DNA from: Anaerolineae bacterium
Lineage (GTDB): Bacteria; Chloroflexota; Anaerolineae; Aggregatilineales; Phototrophicaceae
DNA length: 64,000 bases
Direction: 5' to 3'
NCBI GenBank assembly: GCA_023382675.1
Contig: JAHDWN010000006.1
Location: forward strand, 1 to 64,000
The notes under the pieces are model-generated. The model saw only the letters and a program-made list of their open reading frames with translations. It was not told where the DNA came from and did no database searches. Position 1 is the stretch's first letter. Every line of letters starts with the position of its first letter. This document shows, in pieces, positions 54,191-63,241 of the stretch. Both the position numbers and the translations under genes were made by a program.

Positions 54191-56164
54191 ATGGCAAAGA
54201 ATAGTGCGGCCCCTGCCTACGATGAGAGCAGTTTTCAGCATCTCAACCCCAGGGAACACATCCGCCTACGGCCAGGCATGTATGTGGGCGGGACGGATGT
54301 GCGTGCGATGCATCATCTCGTCTACGAAATTGTCGATAATGCGATTGACGAGGCCTTGGCCGGGCGCTGTGATCAAATCGTCGTGACGCTTCATGACGAC
54401 AATCGTGTGACTGTTGCCGATAACGGCGTTGGTATTCCGGTCGGCATTCATCGTGTCACTGGTAAGTCGACGCTGGAAATGGCACTGACCGAAGTCGGTT
54501 CAGGTGCCAAGTTCGACAACCAGGCCTACAAAGTCAGCGGTGGGTTGCATGGCGTTGGCGCTGCGGCAGTGAATGCGCTGTCTTCTGAACTCACGGCGAC
54601 CATTTACCGCGATAACTACGTTTGGGAACAGTCGTATTGCGCTGGTGAGGCGATAGCGCCGGTGCAGAAAGTACGCAAGCTCAATCCGGATGAGGGCACC
54701 GGAACAGTAATCACCTTTAAACCGGACTTCACAGTACTGGAGCCGAACAGCTTTAGCTACGACACACTGATGACGCGCTTCCGCGAGATGGCGTTTGTAA
54801 CGCGCAAGGTCTGGCTGACGCTGCGTGATGAGCGGGTTAAACCCGTCCCGCGTGAAGTCACTTTCTATTTTGAGGGTGGGCTGCGCGCCTTTGTACGTTA
54901 TCTCAATCGCAACCGTAACCCGCTGCATGCGGTAGTTTACGCCGACCGCGATGTGCAGATTGCGCCGGAAGGTAAAGCGCCGTTTACAGTTGGCATCGAA
55001 CTCGCTTTTCAGTACAACGACACCGCCAACGTAACCGAACTGGCGTTTGCCAACACGATCAATACACCGGACGGCGGTACGCACCTGACCGGCTTGCGCT
55101 CGTCGATCACGGGTGTGATCAATCGCTATGCCCGCAAGGCCGGTTATCTCAAGGACAAGGACAACAACTTCTCCGGCACGGATACGCTGGAGGGGTTGAC
55201 AGCCATTGTCAGCGTCAAGCATCCAAACCCGGCCTTCGAAAGCCAGACAAAAGTCAAGCTGATCAATCCAGAAGTGCAGGGCGCGGTCTCTCAGGTGGTG
55301 ACGGAGGCGTTCAACGAGTTTCTCGAACTCAACCCGCGTGAGGCGCGCAAGATCATCGAAAAGTGCATGACGAGTATGCGCGCGCGTGAGGCGGCGCGTA
55401 AGGCGCGCGATCTGGTGCGCGGCGGCCCGAGCCTGCTGGAAAGCACAACGCTGCCCGGTAAGCTGGCGGACTGCTCTCAGCGCGGCGAAACCGCCGAAAT
55501 CTACATCGTCGAGGGTGATAGCGCCGGTGGCTCGGCCAAGCAAGGCCGCGATCGGCACTTCCAGGCGATCCTGCCGCTGCGTGGGAAGATTCTCAACACT
55601 GAGCGTGCGCGCCTGGACAAGATGCTGGATAACAACGAGATCAAGGCGTTGATCAGTGCGCTGGGCACTGGGGTCAGCGAAGATTTCAATGTCGAGAATC
55701 TGCGCTACGGTCGCGTCATCGTCATGACGGACGCGGACGTTGATGGTTCGCACATTCGCACGCTGCTGCTGACGTTCTTTTTCCGGCACATGCAGGCCTT
55801 GATTCAGGAAGGCCATCTCTACATCGCACAGCCGCCCATCTTCCGCTTGCAGCATGGCAAGGATATTCGCTACGTCTATCCTGAAGCCGGGCTGCACGAG
55901 ACGGAGCTGCTGGCTAAGGCATTGAAGGACTACAAAGAACCGGATCGCGTCAAGGTCAGCCGCTACAAAGGTCTGGGCGAAATGAACCCGGATCAGCTTT
56001 GGGAGACGACCATGGACCCGGAGACGCGGACGCTGCTCCAGGTGACGATTGAGGATGCTGTCGAAGCGGATCGTGTTTTCGACATGCTCATGGGCAGCGC
56101 AGTGCCGCCGCGCCGCAAATTTATCCAGACGCACGCCAAGAGCGTTCGCAATCTGGACATCTAG
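54191..56164 (+). CDS. gyrB: DNA gyrase subunit B
   Basis: The ATPase subunit of the type IIA topoisomerase that supercoils DNA. The 657-residue protein has the GHKL ATPase with HLVYEIVDNAIDEALAGRCD, VADNGVGIPVGIH and KVSGGLHGVGAAAVNALS (residues 35-130). The TOPRIM domain follows with EIYIVEGDSAGGSAKQGRDR and VIVMTDADVDGSHIRTLLL, and then the C-terminal RYKGLGEMNPDQLWETTMDP. KQGRDRHFQAILPLRGKILN fits GyrB rather than ParE, although a ParE cannot be excluded without its partner. The ATG at 54191 follows AGGAAA; the upstream open frame covers the leader hairpins and is not coding. Confidence 0.95.
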   Translation: MAKNSAAPAYDESSFQHLNPREHIRLRPGMYVGGTDVRAMHHLVYEIVDNAIDEALAGRCDQIVVTLHDDNRVTVADNGVGIPVGIHRVTGKSTLEMALTEVGSGAKFDNQAYKVSGGLHGVGAAAVNALSSELTATIYRDNYVWEQSYCAGEAIAPVQKVRKLNPDEGTGTVITFKPDFTVLEPNSFSYDTLMTRFREMAFVTRKVWLTLRDERVKPVPREVTFYFEGGLRAFVRYLNRNRNPLHAVVYADRDVQIAPEGKAPFTVGIELAFQYNDTANVTELAFANTINTPDGGTHLTGLRSSITGVINRYARKAGYLKDKDNNFSGTDTLEGLTAIVSVKHPNPAFESQTKVKLINPEVQGAVSQVVTEAFNEFLELNPREARKIIEKCMTSMRAREAARKARDLVRGGPSLLESTTLPGKLADCSQRGETAEIYIVEGDSAGGSAKQGRDRHFQAILPLRGKILNTERARLDKMLDNNEIKALISALGTGVSEDFNVENLRYGRVIVMTDADVDGSHIRTLLLTFFFRHMQALIQEGHLYIAQPPIFRLQHGKDIRYVYPEAGLHETELLAKALKDYKEPDRVKVSRYKGLGEMNPDQLWETTMDPETRTLLQVTIEDAVEADRVFDMLMGSAVPPRRKFIQTHAKSVRNLDI

Positions 56165-56175
56165 CACTGATCATC

Positions 56176-56208
56176 AGCGGCTAGCCGTGGACACTACGCG
56201 GCTGGCCG

Positions 56209-56210
<2 letters not shown>
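56176..56210. terminator. Hairpin between convergent gyrB and thiamine ABC genes
   Basis: AGCGGCTAGCCG (56176-56187) and CGGCTGGCCGCT (56199-56210) form a 12-bp stem with one G-U pair and an 11-nt loop. It lies in the 44 bp between the two stop codons. It has no clear T-run in either direction, so it may stop or protect both transcripts. Confidence 0.55.
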
Positions 56211-57233
<1,023 letters not shown>

Positions 57234-57234
<1 letters not shown>

Positions 57235-58922
57235 CAGTATGTCCGATCCGATGTGGGCTGCGTGCGCTCGATCAGGGCAAAGCCGACAGCACAGACGAAC
57301 AGCAGAATGCTGCTTAAGGCGAGCGCGCGCCCGTAGTTGGCCTCGCCCGGCTGGCCGAGTAAGCGGAAGATAGCAATCGGCAGGGTGGGGTTGTTCGGGC
57401 GCGCGACAAATAGCGACGCTCCGAATTCGCCCATGCTCATGGTGAAGGCGAAGACGGATGCCACTGCCAGCGCCCGGCTGATCAGCGGCAGTTGGATGCG
57501 CCAGAAGGTCATGATCGGGTTTGCGCCGAGCACCTGGGCGGCTTCCTCGACATGCGCGGGCAGGCTGCGCAGCGCCGGGACGATGCTGCGCAGGACGAAC
57601 GGCAGCGCGACCAGCGTGTGCGCAATCGGCAGCAGCGCGACCGACGTGCGCAAGTTGAGCGGCGGCGCATCGAGCGCCACGTTGAAGCCGAAGCCGAGAA
57701 CGACGGCGCTGGTTGCCAGCGGCAGCATGAAGACCGTCTCCAGCCAGGCTGGCGCGCCCGAACGCCGTGTCAGTGCGCGGGCGGCCATCAAGCCGAGTAT
57801 GACGGTGAGCGCCGTGGCGACGAGCGCAATGGCAATGGACGTGCCCACGGCTTGCAGCGGCGGCACGCTCAAGACCGAGCCGCGCAGGTTTTCGCCAAGT
57901 CCCGCGTAGTAGTTCAACGTCAATGCGCCCTGTGGGGTGGTGAACGAGCGCGCGACCAGCGCCAGCAGCGGCGCGATCAGGAACAGGGCGACGATGGTCT
58001 GGTTGGCGGCGATCATGAGCCATTCGCCCGGGTTTCGCGGCGGTCGCCCGGGCGGCGCGCCCTGCGCCAAGGCTAACCCGGCGCGCTTTTCCAGGCGGTT
58101 GTAGAGACCGATGGCAACGAACATGAACGCGATCTGTACAACCGACAGGGCCGAAGCGACAGGTAAATCAAAAATGTTGGCGACCTGACGGTAGATCTCG
58201 ACTTCCAGCGTGGCAAAGCGTGGCCCGCCGAGGATGACGATCACGCCGAAGCTGGTGAAGGTGTAGATGAAGACGAGCGTGGCAGCCGCGATCAAGGCCG
58301 GGCGCAGGATCGGCAGCCGGACGTGCCACCAGAGCCGCCAGCCGCGCGCGCCCAGGATGCGGGCAGCCTCCTCGATGCGCAGCGAGCGGTTGGCCCAGAA
58401 GGCGCTGATCAGTCGGAAGGCGACGCCGTAGTTATAGAAGACATGTGCGAGCAGGATGATTGTCAGCGTGCGTTCGAGCTGGATCGGCGGCTGGGTGAGA
58501 TCGAGCGTGCTCATGAGCGCCTGGTTGACGAGGCCGCGTGGGCCGATCAGCGCCAGGAACGCCGCCGCGACGACGACCGTTGGCAGCACGAACGGCAGCG
58601 CTGCCAGCGCCGCGAAGATGCTGCGACCGGGAAAGCGATAATGCGTGAAGACGAACGCACCCGGCACGGCCAGAAGCAGCGTGAGCAGAGTCGAGATGAC
58701 GGCCTGCCCCAGCGTGAAGCCGAGCGTTTGCAGATAGTAAGATGACGAGGCGATCTCGATCAGCCCGGTCAGATCGAGCTTGCCCTCCGGCGCGAAACCG
58801 ACGCCGAGGATGCTCACCAGCGGGTAGGCGAAAAAGATTGCCAGGAACGCGAGCGGCACGAACCAGAGTCCATGCCGCCCAACGCGCATCAGCCACTTCA
58901 ACGCAGAACCGTCTCGGTCCAT
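57234..58922 (-). CDS. thiP: Thiamine ABC transporter permease, two-domain type
   Basis: A 562-residue inner-membrane protein with two fused permease units of about six helices each. Both carry the EAA loop: RIEEAARILGARGWRLWWHV near residue 190, and HVEEAAQVLGANPIMTFWRI near residue 475. The fused layout matches ThiP and iron (FbpB-type) permeases. With the ThiB-like binding protein upstream and the riboswitch, thiamine import is the best reading. The annotated ATG at 58922 overlaps the thiB end by 25 bp; ATG at 58889, 8 bp after the thiB stop, is an alternative. Neither has a strong ribosome-binding site. Confidence 0.9.
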
Positions 58923-59941
58923 GCCTGGATCCAGGCTTCGCGGCCAGCATCGATTTGCTCCGGCGTCAGCGTGACCGGCTGATCGGGAATGGCCGCGTAC
59001 TCGGCGAAGACTTCCGGCAGCACGGCCTCTGAATTGACCGGGAAGACGAACATGTTGAGCGGCATGTCTTCCTGGAAGGGCTGGCCGAGCATGAAGTCGA
59101 TAAACTGCTGGGCTTCCGCCTCCATATCTGTTCGGTTCAGGATGCCTGCGAATTCGATCTGCCGGAAACAGGTATCGTCAGCGACGATCGATCCGGTCGG
59201 CGCAGCCTCCGGCTGTGGATCGGCAAAGAAGACCTCGGCGGGCGGGCTGCTGGCATAGCTGACGACCAGCGGGCGCACACCCAGGCTGCCCAGGCTGCCG
59301 CTGAACTGGTTGTAGTAGGCATCTGTCCAGTCATCAGAGATGTAGACATCGTTCGCGACCAGATCGCGCCAGTAGTCCAGGTAAGTGTAGTCGCTCTCCT
59401 CGCCGAAGACGGCGACCGTCGTCAGGAGGAAGGCCAGACCGGGCGAGGACGTGGCCGGGTTCGCGACGGTCAGCAGGCCGTTGTAGACTGGATCGGTCAG
59501 ATCAGCCAGCGACTCCGGCAGCGGCACGGCGTGCTCGTCGAAGTAGGCAACGTCATAGTTCAGGCAGACATCGCCGTAATCAATCGGCGTGACGCGGTGC
59601 TCCGGATCAACGATGAAGCGTTGATCGACGTTCTCCAGCAGCGGCGATTCATAGGCCACGAACAGATCGGCGTCGAGCGCGCGCCCCAGGAAGGTGTTGT
59701 CGACGCCAAAGAGGACGTCGCCCAGCGGATTCTCTCGATTGAGAATCGACTGGTTGACGAGCAATCCGGCATCGCCCAGGCGGAGGACTTCCACCGCGAT
59801 ACCCGTTTCTTCTGTGAACGTGTCCAGCACGGACTGGGTGTAGTTGAAGCTGTCGTGTGCGATCACGGTCAGCGTCGGTTGTGGCTGAGCCAGCGCAGGC
59901 GTGGCCAGCAGCAGCATGAGCAGCATCGTCAAGATGCGCAT
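58898..59941 (-). CDS. thiB: Thiamine ABC transporter substrate-binding protein
   Basis: A 347-residue exported binding protein with a signal peptide (MRILTMLLMLLLATPALAQ). The mature part has TLTVIAHDSFNYTQSVLDTF, VLRLGDAGLLVNQSILNREN and DVLFGVDNTFLGRALDADL, the landmarks of ThiB. It also has LTVANPATSSPGLAFLL and a C-terminal NMFVFPVNSEAVLPEVF. The first genes of the operon are preceded by a TPP riboswitch and terminator on the same strand. An AGGAGG lies 8 nt before the ATG. This context makes the ligand thiamine, its phosphates or a precursor. Confidence 0.93.
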   Translation of the reverse strand: MRILTMLLMLLLATPALAQPQPTLTVIAHDSFNYTQSVLDTFTEETGIAVEVLRLGDAGLLVNQSILNRENPLGDVLFGVDNTFLGRALDADLFVAYESPLLENVDQRFIVDPEHRVTPIDYGDVCLNYDVAYFDEHAVPLPESLADLTDPVYNGLLTVANPATSSPGLAFLLTTVAVFGEESDYTYLDYWRDLVANDVYISDDWTDAYYNQFSGSLGSLGVRPLVVSYASSPPAEVFFADPQPEAAPTGSIVADDTCFRQIEFAGILNRTDMEAEAQQFIDFMLGQPFQEDMPLNMFVFPVNSEAVLPEVFAEYAAIPDQPVTLTPEQIDAGREAWIQAWTETVLR

Positions 59942-59976
59942 ACGTTGTGCCTCCTGTTCAATAGACCAGGGAAGCC

Positions 59977-60009
59977 CAAAAAAAGACCCCTACGCAGGGT
60001 CGCAGGGGT
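59977..60009 (-). terminator. Terminator controlled by the TPP riboswitch
   Basis: On the minus strand, ACCCCTGCG (60009-60001) pairs with CGTAGGGGT (59994-59986) with one G-U pair, followed by C and seven T residues. It lies 25 bp after the aptamer and 35 bp before the thiB start. It is the likely off-state structure when TPP is bound. Confidence 0.85.
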
Positions 60010-60033
60010 TGGTTGGTGCTTGATCATACGCAA

Positions 60034-60120
60034 CACTCCCTACGCCGGTATGAACCGGATCAGGTTAGAGGGTCGGTGCGGCGTTACGCACCCTCTCAGC
60101 CCACTTGCGTGGACTCCCCT
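60034..60120 (-). promoter_or_regulatory. TPP riboswitch (THI element)
   Basis: Read on the minus strand, the aptamer has AGGGGAGTCC at its 5' side, the conserved GCTGAGAGGGTGCG, GACCCTCT, then ACCTGATCCGGTTCATACCG and GCGTAGGGAGTG at its 3' end. The CUGAGA and ACCUGAUC cores and the P1 strands are all present, so TPP binding is very likely. It is followed by a terminator and thiB, so high TPP should shut off thiamine uptake by early termination. Confidence 0.95.
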
Positions 60121-60170
60121 GGTAATCACGATGGTATGATAATAGTCGATTGCCGGCCGGATTTCAACGC

Positions 60171-60980
60171 TTATTCGGTGCTATTGATGAACTCGTCCAG
60201 GAACATCTGAAAGCGGCCATTGTTGCAGGCGTCAACGTAGTCCAGGAACATGCCGCCCGCCACCGGGTAGAGCGGGTAGCAGCTTGTCGGATGCGCGCCG
60301 CCGGGTGCGTGGACGATGTAATCGACCCCGACCGACGGTATCAGCAGGCCATCCGCATCGCGTTCCAGATGGTCAACGATGTGCTCGACGGTGACGATGA
60401 CGAGATCGCTGATGTAAATCAATTCCAGATCAACGCCCAGGTTGTTATTGAGCTTGACGTTGCCTTCGCGGTCGGCGGCCAGCCCGTGGATTATCGCGAC
60501 ATCGCAGCCGATGGCCGGGAACGCCATCAACGTTTCGCCGCTGTAGGGATCAGTGATGGTCTTCACATCCGGGCGCAAGCGCGGCAGATCGGTGCCGATC
60601 CAGGCGCGCGAGGGCATAAAGCCGACGTTGTGCATCCGCGCGCGCATCCCCATGGAGAGGCTGAGTTCTGTCTCCTCGATGATCTCGATGGTTTCTCTCG
60701 CAGCGGCTTCGGTGAACATCGGCGCGAGGCCGAACGCTTCCAGGCCGAAATAGACAGAGCGAATCGTCTTGACACGGCCCGCACCAACGAGCAAGTCCGA
60801 CTCGAACCCCGCAGTGAAGCACAGCAGCGTCAGGTCTTTGGGCGGAAGTTTGCGGCGGAGAAGGGCACGCACGAAGCCGACGGGGCGGCGGTAGAGCGTC
60901 ATGCCGCCGAGCGCGAGCGTCATGCCGTCATGAATCTGCTGCGCGGCGTGATCGAGGGTGACGAATTGAGGCTGCTGCAT
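60171..60980 (-). CDS. CoA-transferase subunit alpha (family I, glutaconate type)
   Basis: A 269-residue protein like the alpha subunits of glutaconate and 3-oxoacid CoA-transferases. It opens VTLDHAAQQIHDGMTLALGG and has DLTLLCFTAGFESDLLVGAG and SVYFGLEAFGLAPMFTEAA. PDVKTITDPYSGETLMAFPA and CDVAIIHGLAADREGNVKLN are the typical glycine/hydrophobic strands. The C-terminal half has the VDYIVHAPGGAHPTSCYPLY region of this family. A beta subunit is required for activity and the only candidate here is at 37324-38130, 22 kb away. It lies alone between the TPP riboswitch and a plus-strand gene. Confidence 0.87.
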   Translation of the reverse strand: MQQPQFVTLDHAAQQIHDGMTLALGGMTLYRRPVGFVRALLRRKLPPKDLTLLCFTAGFESDLLVGAGRVKTIRSVYFGLEAFGLAPMFTEAAARETIEIIEETELSLSMGMRARMHNVGFMPSRAWIGTDLPRLRPDVKTITDPYSGETLMAFPAIGCDVAIIHGLAADREGNVKLNNNLGVDLELIYISDLVIVTVEHIVDHLERDADGLLIPSVGVDYIVHAPGGAHPTSCYPLYPVAGGMFLDYVDACNNGRFQMFLDEFINSTE

Positions 60981-61020
60981 AGTTGCGCGTTCATTTCAGA
61001 TTGTTGCTGTGGCAGAATTG

Positions 61021-61055
61021 AAGCACAAAGGCGCACTGTCGCCAAGGCACAAAGG
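61021..61055. repeat. Degenerate CACAAAGGCGC-type repeat
   Basis: AAGCACAAAGGCGCACTGTC and GCCAAGGCACAAAGG contain two or three copies of a CACAAAG/GCCAAGG unit like the CGCAAAG-type repeat at 46551-46630. It occupies the divergent gap between the CoA-transferase alpha gene and the SAM hydrolase gene. Confidence 0.45.
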
Positions 61056-61066
61056 TTATTATTCAG

Positions 61067-61909
61067 ATGCCCTTGATCGCATTGCTGACTGATTTTGGAA
61101 CCCAGGATGCCTACGTCGGTGTCATGAAGGGCGTGATGGCTGGTATCTGCCCGGATGCGCAGTTTATCGACCTGACGCACGCCATCGAGCCGCAGAACGT
61201 CCGCCAGGGCGCGTTCGTGCTGATGACCGCCTTCAGTTATTTCCCGAAAGGGACGGTCTTCCTGGTGGTTGTTGATCCGGGCGTTGGCAGTCAGCGGCGC
61301 GCGCTTGCCGCGCGTGCGGGCGATTATTACTTCGTCGCGCCGGATAACGGTGTGCTGAGCTATGTCCTGCGCCGCTATCCCTATGCCGTTATCAACGAAC
61401 TGACGAGCACCACACACCGGCTTACGAACGTCAGCAGCACATTTCACGGGCGGGATGTGTTTGCGCCAGCGGCAGCCTATCTGGCGGCGGGCGAGGCGCT
61501 GGATCGGCTGGGGGGGCGTGTGCGCGACCACCAGAAGCTGCCGCAGCCCGCGCTGACCGCCCAGGCGGATCGTTTGGCGGGGGAGGTGCTGCACATCGAT
61601 CACTACGGTAATATCGTCACCAGCCTGGGGGCGCTGGCCTGGGAAGATGAATACACACTGGTGCTGACGCCGGCCTTTGGCAGCGTGCGCAAGCCCCTGC
61701 GTTTCAACGCGAGCGCCGCAGTCTGCCACATTGGCGGCACGCAGATCGACGGCGTGGCCCGGACCTATGCGCAGGCGGGGCAGGGCGATCTGGTTGCGCT
61801 CGTCGGCAGCAGCGGATTTGTGGAGATCTCGGTCAATCATGGCAGCGCCGCTGCGCGCCTGGGCGTTCATCTGGGCGACACGGTCGAATTGAACATCAAG
61901 CAGGCATAA
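61067..61909 (+). CDS. S-adenosyl-L-methionine hydrolase (adenosine-forming), DUF62 family
   Basis: A 280-residue protein of the SAM hydroxide adenosyltransferase family, related to fluorinase and chlorinase. It opens MPLIALLTDFGTQDAYVGVM with the conserved Asp, and has FIDLTHAIEPQNVRQGAFVL, FLVVVDPGVGSQRRALAAR and YYFVAPDNGVLSYVL. FHGRDVFAPAAAYLA holds the Arg/Asp/His-type active-site residues. The C-terminal part is a beta barrel. The DFGTQDxYV and FHGRDVFAP motifs fit the hydrolase rather than a halogenase. It is followed 6 bp later by murA, so the two are co-transcribed. Confidence 0.9.
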   Translation: MPLIALLTDFGTQDAYVGVMKGVMAGICPDAQFIDLTHAIEPQNVRQGAFVLMTAFSYFPKGTVFLVVVDPGVGSQRRALAARAGDYYFVAPDNGVLSYVLRRYPYAVINELTSTTHRLTNVSSTFHGRDVFAPAAAYLAAGEALDRLGGRVRDHQKLPQPALTAQADRLAGEVLHIDHYGNIVTSLGALAWEDEYTLVLTPAFGSVRKPLRFNASAAVCHIGGTQIDGVARTYAQAGQGDLVALVGSSGFVEISVNHGSAAARLGVHLGDTVELNIKQA

Positions 61910-61915
61910 GTACCT

Positions 61916-63241
61916 ATGCAGCAGTTTGTCATACGCGGCGGTGAGCCGCTCAACGGAACGATCAAACCTGGCGGCAACAAGAATGCAGCCCTCAAGATGC
62001 TGGCCGCCTGTTTGCTGACCGATGAGCCGGTCGTTTTGCATAACGTGCCGGACATTCTGGACATGCGCACGGGGATTGAGATCATGCGCCAGTTGGGCGC
62101 GCAGGTCGAATGGCTGAACGAGAATACGCTGCGTGTTCATGCGCAGGAAATCGCGACTTCGCAGTTGGACAAGAAGCTGGCGAGCAAGATGCGTTCGAGC
62201 ATCATTTTCGCCGGGCCGATGCTGGGCAGACGCGGTGAGATCATTCTGCCGCCGCCGGGGGGTGATGCCATCGGCGAGCGCCGTCTCGACAGTCACGTGT
62301 TGGCGCTGCGCAAACTCGGCGCGGACATCCAGTTTGACGGCGTCTTCACCATGCGCGCGCCCGACCTGCACGGCGCGACGATACTGCTGCCGGAAGCGAG
62401 CGTGACGGCGACCGAGAACGCACTGATGGCGGCGGTGCTGGCGAAGGGCACGACGGTCATCAACAATGCCGCCAGCGAGCCGCACGTTCAGGATTTGTGC
62501 CGCATGTTGAATGCGCTCGGCGGCCAAATCGAGGGCGTCGGCTCCAACCGGCTGACGATCCAGGGCGTCGAACGGTTGCACGGTGGCGAGGCGCGTATCG
62601 GCGCGGATTTCATGGAGGTCGGCAGCTTCATCGGCGCCGCGGTCATGACCGGTGGCGCGATCACACTCGAAAACGCCGACCCGCACTATCTGGACATGAT
62701 CGCGCTCGTCTACGAACGCCTGGGCATCGTCTGGGAGACGCGCGGGAGCGACATCTACCTGCCCGCAGGTCAATCGATGACGATTGCGGCCGATCTCGGC
62801 AATCGCATCCCGATCATCAAAGCCCAACCGTGGCCGGCGTTCCCGCCCGATTTGATGAGCATCGCGTTGGTGATGGCGACGCAGTGCGCAGGCGCGGCGC
62901 TGTTTCACGATTGGATGTACGAGAGTCGCTTCTTCTTCACCGATAAGCTGGTGCAGATGGGCGCGCGCATCACCCTCTGCGATCCGCATCGTGTGCTTGT
63001 GCAGGGGCCGTCGGCGCTGCACGGCGTGCCACACATCAGCAGCCCGGATATTCGCGCGGGGATGGCGCTGCTGCTGGCGGCGCTGGCAGCCAAGGGGGAG
63101 ACGCGCATCTCGAACATCCACCAGATCGACAAAGGCTACGCCAATGTCGAGCAAAAGCTGCGCTCACTCGGTGCGCACATCGAGCGCGTGGAAGACGAAA
63201 ATACCGTCAAAGACGGCGACGGTCTGCATATCCCGCATTAG
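61916..63241 (+). CDS. murA: UDP-N-acetylglucosamine 1-carboxyvinyltransferase, Asp-type active site
   Basis: MurA adds enolpyruvate from PEP to UDP-GlcNAc, the first committed step of peptidoglycan synthesis. The 441-residue EPSP-synthase-fold protein has PGGNKNAALKMLAACLLTDE with the PEP-site Lys 22 and RSSIIFAGPMLGRRGEIILP. The loop PPPGGDAIGERRLDSH has Asp 117 where most MurA proteins have Cys (PGGCxIG). Such Asp forms, known from mycobacteria and chlamydia, are active but insensitive to fosfomycin. GADFMEVGSFIGAAVMTGG and FPPDLMSIALVMAT are a little divergent. It follows the SAM hydrolase by 6 bp and overlaps the convergent selB end. Confidence 0.92.
   Translation: MQQFVIRGGEPLNGTIKPGGNKNAALKMLAACLLTDEPVVLHNVPDILDMRTGIEIMRQLGAQVEWLNENTLRVHAQEIATSQLDKKLASKMRSSIIFAGPMLGRRGEIILPPPGGDAIGERRLDSHVLALRKLGADIQFDGVFTMRAPDLHGATILLPEASVTATENALMAAVLAKGTTVINNAASEPHVQDLCRMLNALGGQIEGVGSNRLTIQGVERLHGGEARIGADFMEVGSFIGAAVMTGGAITLENADPHYLDMIALVYERLGIVWETRGSDIYLPAGQSMTIAADLGNRIPIIKAQPWPAFPPDLMSIALVMATQCAGAALFHDWMYESRFFFTDKLVQMGARITLCDPHRVLVQGPSALHGVPHISSPDIRAGMALLLAALAAKGETRISNIHQIDKGYANVEQKLRSLGAHIERVEDENTVKDGDGLHIPH

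Noticed and set aside
54500-56167. 555-codon open frame on the minus strand
   Set aside because: It is the antisense of gyrB, with the composition of a shadow frame and no recognisable motif.
57235-58023. N-terminal extension of the ABC ATPase frame to 604 codons
   Set aside because: The extension runs through the permease gene in another frame and has no domain. The ATPase fold begins at the ATG at 57234, which is coupled to the permease stop.
60920-63154. 744-codon open frame on the minus strand
   Set aside because: It lies wholly antisense to the SAM hydrolase and murA, which have clear family motifs. Its translation is rich in Arg, His, Gln and Asp with no domain. It is a GC-driven shadow frame.
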